DNA of 64,000 nt from DATFRY01 sp035489015 (GTDB taxonomy: Bacteria; Myxococcota_A; Polyangia; Haliangiales; Haliangiaceae), in assembly GCA_035489015.1 (NCBI GenBank), contig DATHKR010000149.1, positions 24,483-88,482 of the forward strand, read 5' to 3'. The position numbers were made by a program, and so were the translations under genes. Position 1 is the stretch's first letter. Each line of letters starts with the position of its first letter. A model generated the notes under the pieces. The model did no database searches and was not told the origin of the DNA. It worked only from the letters and a program-made list of their open reading frames with translations. This document shows, piece after piece, positions 33,779 through 43,164 of the stretch.

Positions 33779-36022
33779 CTACAGCGGCAGATCCACCTCG
33801 ATCCAGCGGGTCAGCTCCTCGCGCAGCTTTTCGGCCAGCTCGGTCTCCGACGCGTAGACGTCGTGCGTCTCCTGCGGATCCGTCTTGAGGTTGTACAGCT
33901 CGAACGAGCGATCGGAGATGCGGTAGATGAGCTTGTAGGCGCCGTCGGCGGTGACCATCGCCATCCACTTGTGGTCCCACGACGGCGCGGGCAGGAGCTG
34001 GGCGAACACCGGTCGCGGCTCGATCGGCTGGCCCAGCACGCGGGGCAGGACGCTGCGGCCGACCATCTGGTCCGGCACCGACAGCCCGAGGATGTCGATC
34101 ACCGTCGGTCCGACGTCGATCAGCATGACCGGATCATCGATCGCGATCGGCTTGCCGCCCGGCATTCGCACGATGAGCGGCACGCGCAGGAGCTCGTCGT
34201 ACAGGGTCTGGCCGTGGAAGAACATCTTCTGGCCGGCCACCCGGTGCACGCCGAACGCCTCGCCGTGATCCGACATCGCGACCACCAGGGTGTTGTCGGC
34301 CAGCCCGTTCTTGTCGATCGCGTCGAGGACGCGCCCCACGTACTGGTCGACGAAGGCGATCTCGCCGTCGTACTTGTCGGGCAGCCCGGCGCCCGACGGC
34401 AGCGGGTACTCGGCGTGGGTCATGTAGGTGGAGTGCGGCTCGAACAGGTGCACGAACAGGGCGAAGCGCTGCTTGCCCTTCGCCAGCTCGGCCAGGCGCG
34501 CCTCCACCCGCGGGACGATGCGCGGCGACGCGCTGTCCTTGTTGGAGCCGGCGATGTCGAGCGCGCCGGCGTTGTCGAACTTGTCGAAGCCCTGGCGGAT
34601 GCCGGGCGCGCGATCGAAGTAGAAGTGGCTGGCGATCCCCTCGGTCGCGATGCCGGCGCCCTTCAGCACCTCGAACAGGAGCGTGTTCTCGTCGAGGAGG
34701 TCGGAGTAGTTCTGGAACTCCTTGTCCACCTTCACCTGCGAGGGGAATCGGGACGAGAAGATCGACGGGAACGAGCGCGGGGTGTTGGGTGCCTGAGCGT
34801 AGACCCGGCGGAAGTACGCGCTCTGCGCGGCGAGGCGGTCGAGGTTGGGGGTGAGCGACTTGTTCGCGCGGCGATAGCCGGCCACGCCGAGGCGGTCGGC
34901 GCGCAGGGTGTCGATCGCGATGATGACGACGTTGGCGGGCGGCGGGATCGAGCGCGCCGTGGCCGGCTTGGGCGGCTCCTTGCCGGCGGGGTGGCCGGCG
35001 CCGGCGGCCGGCCCGGCCGCGCGATCGCCGCCCAGGCAGTTGTCGTCGATGCCGTTGCCGGCGACCTCCTCGGCATCCGGGTTGACCCGCGGGTCGCGGT
35101 CGTCGCAGTCGGGCCCGCCCAGGAACGCGGAGTAGCCGTCGTGATCGCGGTCGACCAGGCGGCGGCCGATCCCGACCAGGATGCGCGCGCCCTTGCTGTT
35201 CTGCTCGAGGGCGGCCGTGGCCGGCGACGCTCCCCGCCCGAGGGTGGCCGGGACCAGCGCGATCGCCGCGACCGCGGCGACCAGCACGATGACGCCGCGG
35301 CCGGGCAGGCTCTGGCGCGCCATCGAGAGCGGGCCGTAGCTGGTGAACAGGATCGCGGCGTACAGCGCGGCGAACACCGCGCCCATCATGTAGCCGCCCA
35401 GGTTGAGCGCGCGCCAGTCGAGCCGGCGGGTGATGACCAGGTAGAGGCCGAGCACCGCGACCACCGCGCCGACCGCGACCAGGACCAGCGTGGCCGGGAA
35501 CGGGCCGATGGCAGGGACCGCGCGGGCGAACGGACGCGCCAGCCGGTAGAGCGGCAGCCACACCGCGATCAGGACCGGCAGCGCGGCCAGCGCGGTGCCG
35601 CCGACCAGGATCGCGCCGACGCTCTTGCGCTCGACCCCGGCGACCAGCTTCAGCGACAGGAAGGCGACGACGGCGGCGAACAGCGCGCCCAGCACCGCGG
35701 CGGCGAGCATGCCGGCCACGACGTTGCGGTCGAGCTCGCGGTCGACCCGCAGGCGATCGAGCAGGCGGCGCGGCGCGCCTGGCCCGAAGGTGGCGGAGAC
35801 CGCGCCGGCCACGATGCCGGCGCCGATGCCGACCACCAGGACCGGCAGCGCGTACAGGCCCAGCTCGAGCAGCAAGATCGACGCGAAGCCGGCGTCGGGC
35901 GGGGCGGTGCGCGCGGTCAGGACGGTGTCGAACAGCGCGACCGCAAACCCCGCGAGGAGAGCCGCGCCGACGGCGGCGGCCAGAGCGGCCCGGTACGGGC
36001 GATAGGGTGCCGACGGGTACAC
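33779..36022 (-). CDS. Sulfatase/alkaline-phosphatase-superfamily membrane protein with DxDxDG segment
   Basis: 747 residues. About six transmembrane helices (1-270) precede a short Ca-binding-like segment (VDRDHDGYSAFLGGPDCDDRD...GIDDNC), as in MopE-like myxobacterial motifs. The C-terminal sulfatase domain runs from NVVIIAIDTLRADRLG (metal Asp) through SDHGEAFG and FHGQTLYDELLRVPLIV. The nucleophile segment reads QAPNTPRSFPSIFSS, so there is no CxPxR formylglycine site; Thr or Ser would be the nucleophile, as in phosphoglycerol or phosphoethanolamine transferases. The GTG start is preceded by GATAGA 8 nt upstream. Likely an envelope lipid or glycan modifier; substrate unknown. Confidence 0.8.
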   Translation of the reverse strand: MYPSAPYRPYRAALAAAVGAALLAGFAVALFDTVLTARTAPPDAGFASILLLELGLYALPVLVVGIGAGIVAGAVSATFGPGAPRRLLDRLRVDRELDRNVVAGMLAAAVLGALFAAVVAFLSLKLVAGVERKSVGAILVGGTALAALPVLIAVWLPLYRLARPFARAVPAIGPFPATLVLVAVGAVVAVLGLYLVITRRLDWRALNLGGYMMGAVFAALYAAILFTSYGPLSMARQSLPGRGVIVLVAAVAAIALVPATLGRGASPATAALEQNSKGARILVGIGRRLVDRDHDGYSAFLGGPDCDDRDPRVNPDAEEVAGNGIDDNCLGGDRAAGPAAGAGHPAGKEPPKPATARSIPPPANVVIIAIDTLRADRLGVAGYRRANKSLTPNLDRLAAQSAYFRRVYAQAPNTPRSFPSIFSSRFPSQVKVDKEFQNYSDLLDENTLLFEVLKGAGIATEGIASHFYFDRAPGIRQGFDKFDNAGALDIAGSNKDSASPRIVPRVEARLAELAKGKQRFALFVHLFEPHSTYMTHAEYPLPSGAGLPDKYDGEIAFVDQYVGRVLDAIDKNGLADNTLVVAMSDHGEAFGVHRVAGQKMFFHGQTLYDELLRVPLIVRMPGGKPIAIDDPVMLIDVGPTVIDILGLSVPDQMVGRSVLPRVLGQPIEPRPVFAQLLPAPSWDHKWMAMVTADGAYKLIYRISDRSFELYNLKTDPQETHDVYASETELAEKLREELTRWIEVDLPL

Positions 36023-36089
36023 GAGACGCTTCTATCACGTTCCGCGCGGTCGACCGATACCGCGCCGCCGGCACGGGTGTGTGTAGCCC

Positions 36090-39000
36090 TCACCGAGAGG
36101 GCAGGCGCGTGGCCAGCACCTCGTCGGCCAGGTCGGGACGTTGGTCGGCGAATCGCTCGAGCGCGCGGCTGCCGTCGCGGAACGCGCCCAGGCCGTAGGA
36201 CGCGCGGCCCATGTAGTAGGAGACCGCCGGTCGGCGCCCGGCGGCGGTCGGATGGTCGTAGAGCGGGCGCAGGAGGTCGCGGGCGCGGGCCAGCTCGAGC
36301 GCCTTGTACGCGACGTAGGCGGCGACCAGGTCGAGGTCGCGCCCGGCGTCGTCGCGAGCGCGGGCCGGCATGCGGTCAAGGAGGTGCCAGGCCTGCAGCC
36401 AGCGCGCCTCGGCCAGCAGGCGGTAGGCCTCGGCCAGGTCGTCGGCGGCGGCCCGGCGGCGGGCGGCATCACCGCGGCGAAATAGCGCGGGCGAGGGCGC
36501 GGGCAGGACACCGGCGCCGCCGGCCGTCACCACCAGCTCCGGATCGCCGAAGTCGACCGGGTCGGTCAGCCGGACCAGTCGCTCCAGCCGGTCGGCCTGC
36601 TCGGGCACCGCGCCGTGGCCGCGTGCGCGATCGAGCCAGGTGTCGACCTCGCGCCGGCGGCCATAGGCGAGCAGGGCGCGGGCCAGGCGCAGCTCCGCCG
36701 CGCCGCGCTGGTCGCCGCTGCCCAGGCCGGCGACGATCGGATCGATGCGGCCGTACGGCCAGGTCGGGCCGCGCACCGCGCGCGCGAAGTGATTGCCGCG
36801 CACCGACGCGAGCAGGTCGCGCGGCGCGGTGTGCTCGAGGAGCGCGTTGTCGTCGGTGTTGAGCGGGGCACCGGCGGTGAACGAGGCGACCTCGTCGGGG
36901 GCGAGGAACAGACTGGCGGCCAGCTCCTCGGGCGCGTCGACCTCGGCGCGTCGGAGCTCGGCGGTGAGGGCGGGCGAGGCGCGCATGCGGCCAGCCAGCG
37001 CGGCCAGGTCGATCGCGAGCGGAGCGTCGGAGCCGATGAGGATCGTGTCGGTGGTCTCGTCGCCGGGGGTGAAGGCGTAGACGTGGCGGAAGGCGCCCGC
37101 GAAGGTCCGGTAGATCATCTTCACGCGGGCGGGGCCGAGCTCGTACAGCTGCGCCCACTGGCAGAAGACCCCGCCCGGGGCCAGGTGGCGGCGCGCGGCC
37201 CGGTAGAAGTCGGCGGTGAACAGGCTGGCGACGCCGGCGATCCACGGGTTGGACGGCTCCGACACGATGACGTCGTAGTCGCGGTCGGCGGCGCCGAGGA
37301 CGGTGCGGCCGTCGCCGAGCAGGCGGTGCACGCGCGGATCGGCGGCGGGGCGGTGGCTCACCCCGGCGAAGTAGCGATCGGCCGCCTCGAGCACCGCCGG
37401 CTCGAGCTCGGCCACGTCGATGCGCGCGACCCGGTCGGCCTGGGTGATGGCCCCGACGGTGACGCCGGAGCCGTAGCCGATGACGAACACGTCCTGGTCG
37501 CCGCCGCGGTGGAGCAGGACCGGCAGGAGGCCGACCAGGATCTGGGTCGGCATATCGTGGCGATCCGAGGCCTCGACCTTGCCGTTGTTCTTCAGCACCC
37601 AGCTCTCGCCGGCGCGCTCCACCGAGACGGTGGTCGACACGCCGTCGCGGTAGTAGACGATCTCGCGCTCGAACAGCCCGCCCTGCTCGAGCGCCTGGGT
37701 GAGGATGTGGCCGCGGAACAGGCCCGCGGTGAGATCGCTCTGGTTCCAGCCGGGCGCGAGGAAGGCGAGGGCGGCGACCGCCGCGGCGAGGCCGAGGACG
37801 ATCCGGCGGCGGGTCGTGCGGGCACGGCCAGGAGCGGCGCGCCGGGCCAGGGCGAGGGCGAGCCCGGCCGCGGTCGCCGCGGCCAGGCGGAGGCCGGTCT
37901 CGAGGCCGAAGAGCGGCAGCACGGCGAACCCGGCCAGCACCGCGCCGGCGATCGCACCGACGGTGTTGGCGGCGTACGCGCGGCCGACGTCGCGGCCGAG
38001 GCGATCGAGGTCGCCGACGATCGCGCGCATGACCAGCGGCATGACCGCGCCGAGCGCGAGCGCGACCGGCAGGATGACCAGGCCGGCCAGGAGGGCGTGG
38101 ATGCCGAGGATGGCGGAGACGTCGAGGTCGGTGCTCTCGAGCAGAGCGATGAGCAGCCGGGGCAGCCAGTCGATGACCGCGTGGGACAGGAGGATGGCGG
38201 CCGCGAGGCCGAGGTAGACAGCGGCGAGCGCGCCGGCCGGGCGCGCGGTGCGCGCGGCGCGGCGGGCGGCGAGCGCGGCGCCGGCCGACAGCCCGAGCAG
38301 GAAGACCACCAGCACCAGGGTGAAGGAGTAGACCGACGAGCCGAGCACGATGGCCAGGACGCGGCTGTAGAAGACCTCGAGCGCCATCGCCACCGCGCCG
38401 GACAGCGCGTAGGCGGCCAGGAGCAGGCGGCGGTCGACCGGTTCGGCGTCGGCCGGGCGGGCCGGATCGGCGTCGAGGTCCGTGGAGGGATCGAGATCGG
38501 GCGCGTCGGCGAGCGCGTCGGCGGCCGCGTCGCCGGCCATGTCATCGCCGAGAGCGTCGTCCGGATCGCGGGCGGCGCGCGCGACCGCGACGCCGACCAC
38601 CAGGGCGACGCCGAGCGCGACCGCGGCGGCCAGGTGGCTGGTGGCGAGGATCCCGATGGCCGGGATCAGCCAGAAGCCGGCCGCCGCTGCGCCGAGCAGC
38701 GCGCCGGCGGTGTTGACCGCGTAGAGGCCGCCCAGCCGCCGGCCGAGGTCGCTCACCTCGGCGCGCCGGCGCGTGACGTGCCTGGCCAGGAGCGGCAGGG
38801 TGGCGCCCATGGCGGTCGTCGGCAGGAGCAGGGCCACCGCGGTCAGCCCGAGGCGGACCAGGGCGAGCAGGAGCGGCGACCCGGGCAGCGCGCTCCACAG
38901 CGACGGCCCGAGCGCGCGATAGGCCGCGAACAGGACCGGGATCGCCAGCGCCGACAGCCCGACCACCGCCTCGGCCACCGCGTAGCCGACCAGCGGCTGG

Positions 39001-39164
39001 CGCCAGCGCGATCGCCGGTCCGACCCCGCCATCCGGTCCGCCATACCCCCGCCCACATGCGCGCCGAGCGCGAGGCCGCCCATGAAGGTGGCCAGCACGG
39101 TCGCGATCGCCAGGCTCGAAGAGCCAAAGATATCCGCGAGCTGCCGCGCCCATACCACCTGCAA
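36090..39164 (-). CDS. Fused polytopic membrane / spermidine-synthase-like protein with helical tail
   Basis: At least 1024 residues. Two sets of transmembrane helices (~1-200 and ~245-465) are split by an acidic Asp/Ala linker. A spermidine-synthase-like SAM-binding fold follows: VFVIGYGSGVTVGAI, RIDVAELEPAVLEAA, DYDVIVSEPSNPWIAGV and GGVFCQWAQLYEL. The C-terminal ~250 residues are TPR-like helices. Such MFS-SpeE fusions are common in deltaproteobacteria and their substrates are mostly unknown. The 5' end is odd: 39164 is a TTG (MQVVWARQ), but the frame continues upstream through LFLGACFTVSGATGLVL, the expected first helix. No ATG or GTG occurs in that frame before about 39326, so the real start is unclear. 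Confidence 0.8.
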   Translation of the reverse strand: MQVVWARQLADIFGSSSLAIATVLATFMGGLALGAHVGGGMADRMAGSDRRSRWRQPLVGYAVAEAVVGLSALAIPVLFAAYRALGPSLWSALPGSPLLLALVRLGLTAVALLLPTTAMGATLPLLARHVTRRRAEVSDLGRRLGGLYAVNTAGALLGAAAAGFWLIPAIGILATSHLAAAVALGVALVVGVAVARAARDPDDALGDDMAGDAAADALADAPDLDPSTDLDADPARPADAEPVDRRLLLAAYALSGAVAMALEVFYSRVLAIVLGSSVYSFTLVLVVFLLGLSAGAALAARRAARTARPAGALAAVYLGLAAAILLSHAVIDWLPRLLIALLESTDLDVSAILGIHALLAGLVILPVALALGAVMPLVMRAIVGDLDRLGRDVGRAYAANTVGAIAGAVLAGFAVLPLFGLETGLRLAAATAAGLALALARRAAPGRARTTRRRIVLGLAAAVAALAFLAPGWNQSDLTAGLFRGHILTQALEQGGLFEREIVYYRDGVSTTVSVERAGESWVLKNNGKVEASDRHDMPTQILVGLLPVLLHRGGDQDVFVIGYGSGVTVGAITQADRVARIDVAELEPAVLEAADRYFAGVSHRPAADPRVHRLLGDGRTVLGAADRDYDVIVSEPSNPWIAGVASLFTADFYRAARRHLAPGGVFCQWAQLYELGPARVKMIYRTFAGAFRHVYAFTPGDETTDTILIGSDAPLAIDLAALAGRMRASPALTAELRRAEVDAPEELAASLFLAPDEVASFTAGAPLNTDDNALLEHTAPRDLLASVRGNHFARAVRGPTWPYGRIDPIVAGLGSGDQRGAAELRLARALLAYGRRREVDTWLDRARGHGAVPEQADRLERLVRLTDPVDFGDPELVVTAGGAGVLPAPSPALFRRGDAARRRAAADDLAEAYRLLAEARWLQAWHLLDRMPARARDDAGRDLDLVAAYVAYKALELARARDLLRPLYDHPTAAGRRPAVSYYMGRASYGLGAFRDGSRALERFADQRPDLADEVLATRLPSR

Positions 39165-39408
39165 GACCAGGCCGGTCGCGCCGGAGACGGTGAAGCACGC
39201 GCCCAGGAACAGCCACGGCGAGGTGCGCCGGAGCGAAGTGACGTGTTCGCGCGGAACGGCGCACTGTACCGCGTCTTGCCGTGTAAGCCCCTGGGACGGA
39301 GCCGGTTTTCCGTGGGAGCGGTCAATGCTACAAGGACAGGACCCAGTCGGCGGACAACCCGGGAATGCAGTCCAGGGTCAGCACGAAGACTGGGCCGCGT
39401 GAGGCCCC

Positions 39409-40065
39409 GTGGACGACGACCCAGTGGAGATCGCAGCGAGCAAGAAGCCCACGTCCCTGGCGGTCGTGCGTCCCACCAGACGCGCGCAGACCTCGGCGGA
39501 CCTCGACGACGACGCGGTCCTGGTCGAGGCCTGCCGGCGCGGCGAGCGGCGCGCCATGGAGGCCCTCTACCACCGCTACAAGCGGCGCGTGTTCGGCCTG
39601 GTGACCCGCATCGTCGGCCCCGCCGACTCCGAGGAGGTGGCGCAGGAGGTGTTCGTGCGCATCTTCCGCGGGCTCGGCCGCTTCCGCGGCGACTCCCAGC
39701 TCAGCACCTGGATCTACCGGCTGTCGGTGAACGCGGCGCTCAGCCACGTCACCCGCCGCCCCCGCCACGAGGGTGGCGACGACGAGACGCTGGCCAACCT
39801 GCCGGCGCCCGAGACCAGCGGCACCGACCCGTCGATGAGCCAGCGGCTCGAGCGCGCGCTCGCATCCTTGCCGGCCGGCTATCGCGCGGTGCTGGTCATG
39901 CACGACATCAACGGCATGAACCACGACGAGGTGGCCGAGATCCTCGGCTGCCACGTCGGCACCTCGAAGTCGCAGCTGCACAAGGCGCGCGCCCGCATGC
40001 GCGAGCTGCTCGGCCCGGCGCTGGCCGCCGAGCGGGCCGGGCGCGGGCTGGACGGGGACGAGTAG
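39409..40065 (+). CDS. ECF RNA polymerase sigma factor (RpoE-like)
   Basis: 218 residues. Region 2 reads LVEACRRGERRAMEALYHRYKRRVFGLV...EEVAQEVFVRIFRGLGRFRGDSQLSTWIYRL, and region 4 reads ALASLPAGYRAVLVMHDINGMNHDEVAEILGCHVGTSKSQLHKARARM. The GTG start at 39409 is taken because the next in-frame ATG falls inside region 2. Followed by a zinc-finger anti-sigma factor 20 bp away, so the pair is self-regulated in the usual way. The target promoters are unknown. Confidence 0.92.
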   Translation: MDDDPVEIAASKKPTSLAVVRPTRRAQTSADLDDDAVLVEACRRGERRAMEALYHRYKRRVFGLVTRIVGPADSEEVAQEVFVRIFRGLGRFRGDSQLSTWIYRLSVNAALSHVTRRPRHEGGDDETLANLPAPETSGTDPSMSQRLERALASLPAGYRAVLVMHDINGMNHDEVAEILGCHVGTSKSQLHKARARMRELLGPALAAERAGRGLDGDE

Positions 40066-40084
40066 TGCGACCAGGTACCCACTC

Positions 40085-40879
40085 ATGACTCGCTGCGGCG
40101 ACGTCGATCGTCTGGTCACCGCCTACGTCGACGGCGAGCTGGACGATCAGCGGTCGAGCGCGGTGCGCGGGCATCTGCGCGTGTGCACGCGCTGCGCCGA
40201 GCGGGTCGAGGACGAGGCGCGGGTGCGCGAGCTGGCCGCCGACCTGGAGCCGATCGATCCACCCCAGGCGATGTGGCGGGCGATCGACGCGCGCCTGGCC
40301 GATGCCGAGATCGGCGACAGCCACCGCTCCACCCTCTCGCTCACGGTCCGCCGCTGGCTCGACGGCGCGCGCCGCAACCTGTTGCCGCTCGGCGTCGGTG
40401 CCGCCGCCGTCGCGGTGCTCCTGGTCCTCCTCCGGCCGGGCGGCACCGAGGGCGGCGACGGATCGGTTCGCTCGCGCGCCGCGCTCGCGCCGGCCGGCTC
40501 GCGCGAGCCGGTCGTCGGCGCCGGGGCGCCGGTCGGGCCGGGCTGCGCCGCGGCGCGCAGCCACGAGGAGCAGGTGCTCTGCCAGATGCACGAGTCGGAC
40601 AAGCGCTACCTGGACGCGATCGGCGAGCTCCACGGCGCGATCGCGGAGGAGCGCGCGACCTGGAGCGCGGCCGACGCGGCCCGGTTCGACAGCGCCGTGG
40701 CCCGGCTGGACCGCGCCGCCGAGATCGAGCGAGTGCGCCTGGCCGGCTCGGTCGGCACCGGCGGCCCGGCCGCGCGCGACCCGCTGCACGCGATCTACCG
40801 CGAGAAGATCGAGCTCTTGACCAGCGCGGTGGTCACCGGCGACCTCGCGTTCGCGTCCACACCGGGAGGCGGGCGCTGA
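40085..40879 (+). CDS. Anti-sigma factor with zinc-finger domain and TM helix
   Basis: 264 residues. The N-terminal ASD fold has LVTAYVDGELDD and the HxxxCxxC motif GHLRVCTRCAERV. One transmembrane helix (about 99-115, LLPLGVGAAAVAVLLVLL) leads to a periplasmic region with a Cys pair (GCAAARSH and LCQMHES) and helices, which may be the sensor. Located between the sigma factor (20 bp upstream) and the DUF4097-like gene, whose start overlaps its stop by one base (TGATG). The sensor domain is not a known family to me. Confidence 0.85.
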   Translation: MTRCGDVDRLVTAYVDGELDDQRSSAVRGHLRVCTRCAERVEDEARVRELAADLEPIDPPQAMWRAIDARLADAEIGDSHRSTLSLTVRRWLDGARRNLLPLGVGAAAVAVLLVLLRPGGTEGGDGSVRSRAALAPAGSREPVVGAGAPVGPGCAAARSHEEQVLCQMHESDKRYLDAIGELHGAIAEERATWSAADAARFDSAVARLDRAAEIERVRLAGSVGTGGPAARDPLHAIYREKIELLTSAVVTGDLAFASTPGGGR

Positions 40880-41844
40880 TGCGCGCCCCCGGCCCGGCGA
40901 TCGCCTCCCTGTCCTCGTTCCTCCTCGCCACGGCGCTCTCGCTCACCGTCCTGGCCGATCCGGCGGCGTCGACCGCGATCGTCCAGCGCGACGCGGTCGA
41001 GGTCTCGCCGGCCAAGGGGATCCGCATCGATCTGGTCGACATCGACAACCGCCTGGGCGACGTCCGCATCGAGGGCCACGACCGCGAGACGATCAGCATC
41101 GTCGCGGTCAAGCGCGCGCCCGACCAGGAGACGATGGAGCGGCTCAAGGTGTCGCTGGTGCCGGATCCGAGCGGGCCGGTCACCATCACGACCTCGCTGC
41201 GGGCGGGTCAGGAGGCGCGGCCGATCCCGGCTGGCTCGGTCCGCATCGATCTGGTGGTGCTGGCGCCGCGTCGGGCGCGGGTGCGGGCCCAGGTGTGGAA
41301 GGGACACGTCGAGGTGAAGGGTGTCGACAACGGCGCCGACCTCACCACCGACGACGGCGACATCGACGTCACCGCGGTGTCCGGCGCGGTGACCACCCAG
41401 AGCGGGCACGGCCGGCACACCTTTGCGCAGATCTTCGGCGCGGTCGAAGCGCGGTCGGTCGAGGGGGACATGAGCCTCGACCTGGTCCGCGGCGAGCGGC
41501 TCGACGCGATGGTCAACCACGGCGACGTGATCGCCCGGCGCATCCGGGTCCGCGATCTGTCGGTGCGGATCATGCGCGGCAACGTGAGGCTCGACGGCGA
41601 GGCGATGCCGGGCGGCCACTACGCGGTGGCGTCGTACTGGGGCAACGTCGAGGTCAGGTTCAGCGGACGGGCTCCGCTTCGCGTGCTGGCCCGGGCCCGC
41701 TCCGGCCAGGTGTCGCTGCCGCAGCGCTTCCGTCGCCGCCGCGGCGAGGGCGGCCTGGTCACCGGCTACGCTGGCGGTGGTCGGCTGCCGGCCGAGCTCG
41801 ACCTGCGCACCCGGGTCGGCATGATCACCGTCGCCGACTTCTGA
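40879..41844 (+). CDS. Exported DUF4097-like beta-repeat protein
   Basis: 321 residues. A signal peptide (SLSSFLLATALSLTVLADP) precedes a right-handed beta-solenoid-like sequence with repeated short strands: VDIDNRLGDVRIEGHDR, VEVKGVDNGADLTTDDGDIDVTAVSGAV, GAVEARSVEGDMSLDL, YAVASYWGNVEVRFSG. This is the pattern of DUF4097/DUF4098 adhesin-like domains often found next to anti-sigma factors. Its start overlaps the anti-sigma stop by one base, so it is the third gene of an ECF operon and may be part of envelope-stress sensing, but the biochemical role is unknown. Confidence 0.8.
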   Translation: MRAPGPAIASLSSFLLATALSLTVLADPAASTAIVQRDAVEVSPAKGIRIDLVDIDNRLGDVRIEGHDRETISIVAVKRAPDQETMERLKVSLVPDPSGPVTITTSLRAGQEARPIPAGSVRIDLVVLAPRRARVRAQVWKGHVEVKGVDNGADLTTDDGDIDVTAVSGAVTTQSGHGRHTFAQIFGAVEARSVEGDMSLDLVRGERLDAMVNHGDVIARRIRVRDLSVRIMRGNVRLDGEAMPGGHYAVASYWGNVEVRFSGRAPLRVLARARSGQVSLPQRFRRRRGEGGLVTGYAGGGRLPAELDLRTRVGMITVADF

Positions 41845-41856
41845 TCCGGCGCGCGC

Positions 41857-42498
41857 TCAGGCGTCGAGGATGCCGTCGACCGGGCCGAGCCCGGCGCGGA
41901 TGATGGTGACCTCGTCGCCGTCGACCTCGAGCACGGTGGACGGCTCTCCCGCGGTCGGCCCGCCGTGGATGACGAGATCGATGTGGCGGCCGAAGTGCTC
42001 CTCGACGTCGTCGGGGTCGGACAGCGCCTGCTCCTGGCCGGGCGGGATCGCGCTCGTGGTCAGGAGCGGCCGGCCGAGCGCGACGGCCAGGGCGATCGCG
42101 ATCGGATGATCCGGGATGCGGATGCCGACCTGGCGCCGCTTGCCGCGCTGATCGACCAGCAGGCGCGGCACCTCGCGGCTGGCCGGCAGCACCAGCGTGT
42201 ACGGGCCGGGGAACAGGCGCCGGGCCAGCTGGAACGCCGTCTGTGAGAAATGGGCGTAGAGCGAGGCCGACGAAAGGTCGGGGCAGATGAGGGCGAGGCG
42301 CTTGCCGTCGTCCATCTGCTTGGCCCGGTAGATCCTCTCGGTGCCGCGCCGCGACTCGAGGGCGCAGCCGAGCGCGTAGACCGTGTCGGTCGGGTAGGCG
42401 GCCACCCCGCCCCCGTGCAGCACCTCCATCGCGCGGGCGATCTTGCGCGCCGACGGCGTGCTGTGCGGCTCGATGTCGAGGCGGAGGGGGGCGGCCAC
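41857..42498 (-). CDS. L-threonylcarbamoyladenylate synthase (Sua5/YciO/YrdC family)
   Basis: 213 residues, single YrdC domain. It makes threonylcarbamoyl-AMP for the t6A37 modification of ANN-decoding tRNAs. Conserved pieces: VLHGGGVAAYPTDTVYALGC, RIYRAKQMDDGKRLALICPDLSSAS, FPGPYTLVLPASREVP, RQVGIRIPDHPIA and PLLTTSAIPPGQE. The Lys/Arg residues of the nucleotide pocket are present. It ends 13 bp from the convergent DUF4097-like gene and is 20 bp downstream of rlmE on the same strand. It could be the YciO paralogue rather than TsaC, because YciO is similar in size and only subtle differences separate them. Confidence 0.85.
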   Translation of the reverse strand: MAAPLRLDIEPHSTPSARKIARAMEVLHGGGVAAYPTDTVYALGCALESRRGTERIYRAKQMDDGKRLALICPDLSSASLYAHFSQTAFQLARRLFPGPYTLVLPASREVPRLLVDQRGKRRQVGIRIPDHPIAIALAVALGRPLLTTSAIPPGQEQALSDPDDVEEHFGRHIDLVIHGGPTAGEPSTVLEVDGDEVTIIRAGLGPVDGILDA

Positions 42499-42518
42499 GG
42501 CAGGGTCTCGTCTGCAGG

Positions 42519-43121
<603 letters not shown>

Positions 43122-43164
43122 GTACTTCCTGTGCGCCGTCCGGCGCTCTCCGACCGGCCTCGAC

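Noticed and set aside
33167..36862. 1231-codon plus-strand open frame
   Set aside because: Antisense to the AMMECR1, sulfatase-like and MFS/SpeE genes, whose minus-strand proteins show clear family motifs; the plus frame is low-complexity.
36615..40088. 1157-codon plus-strand open frame
   Set aside because: Antisense shadow of the MFS/SpeE fusion running into the sigma factor in the wrong frame.
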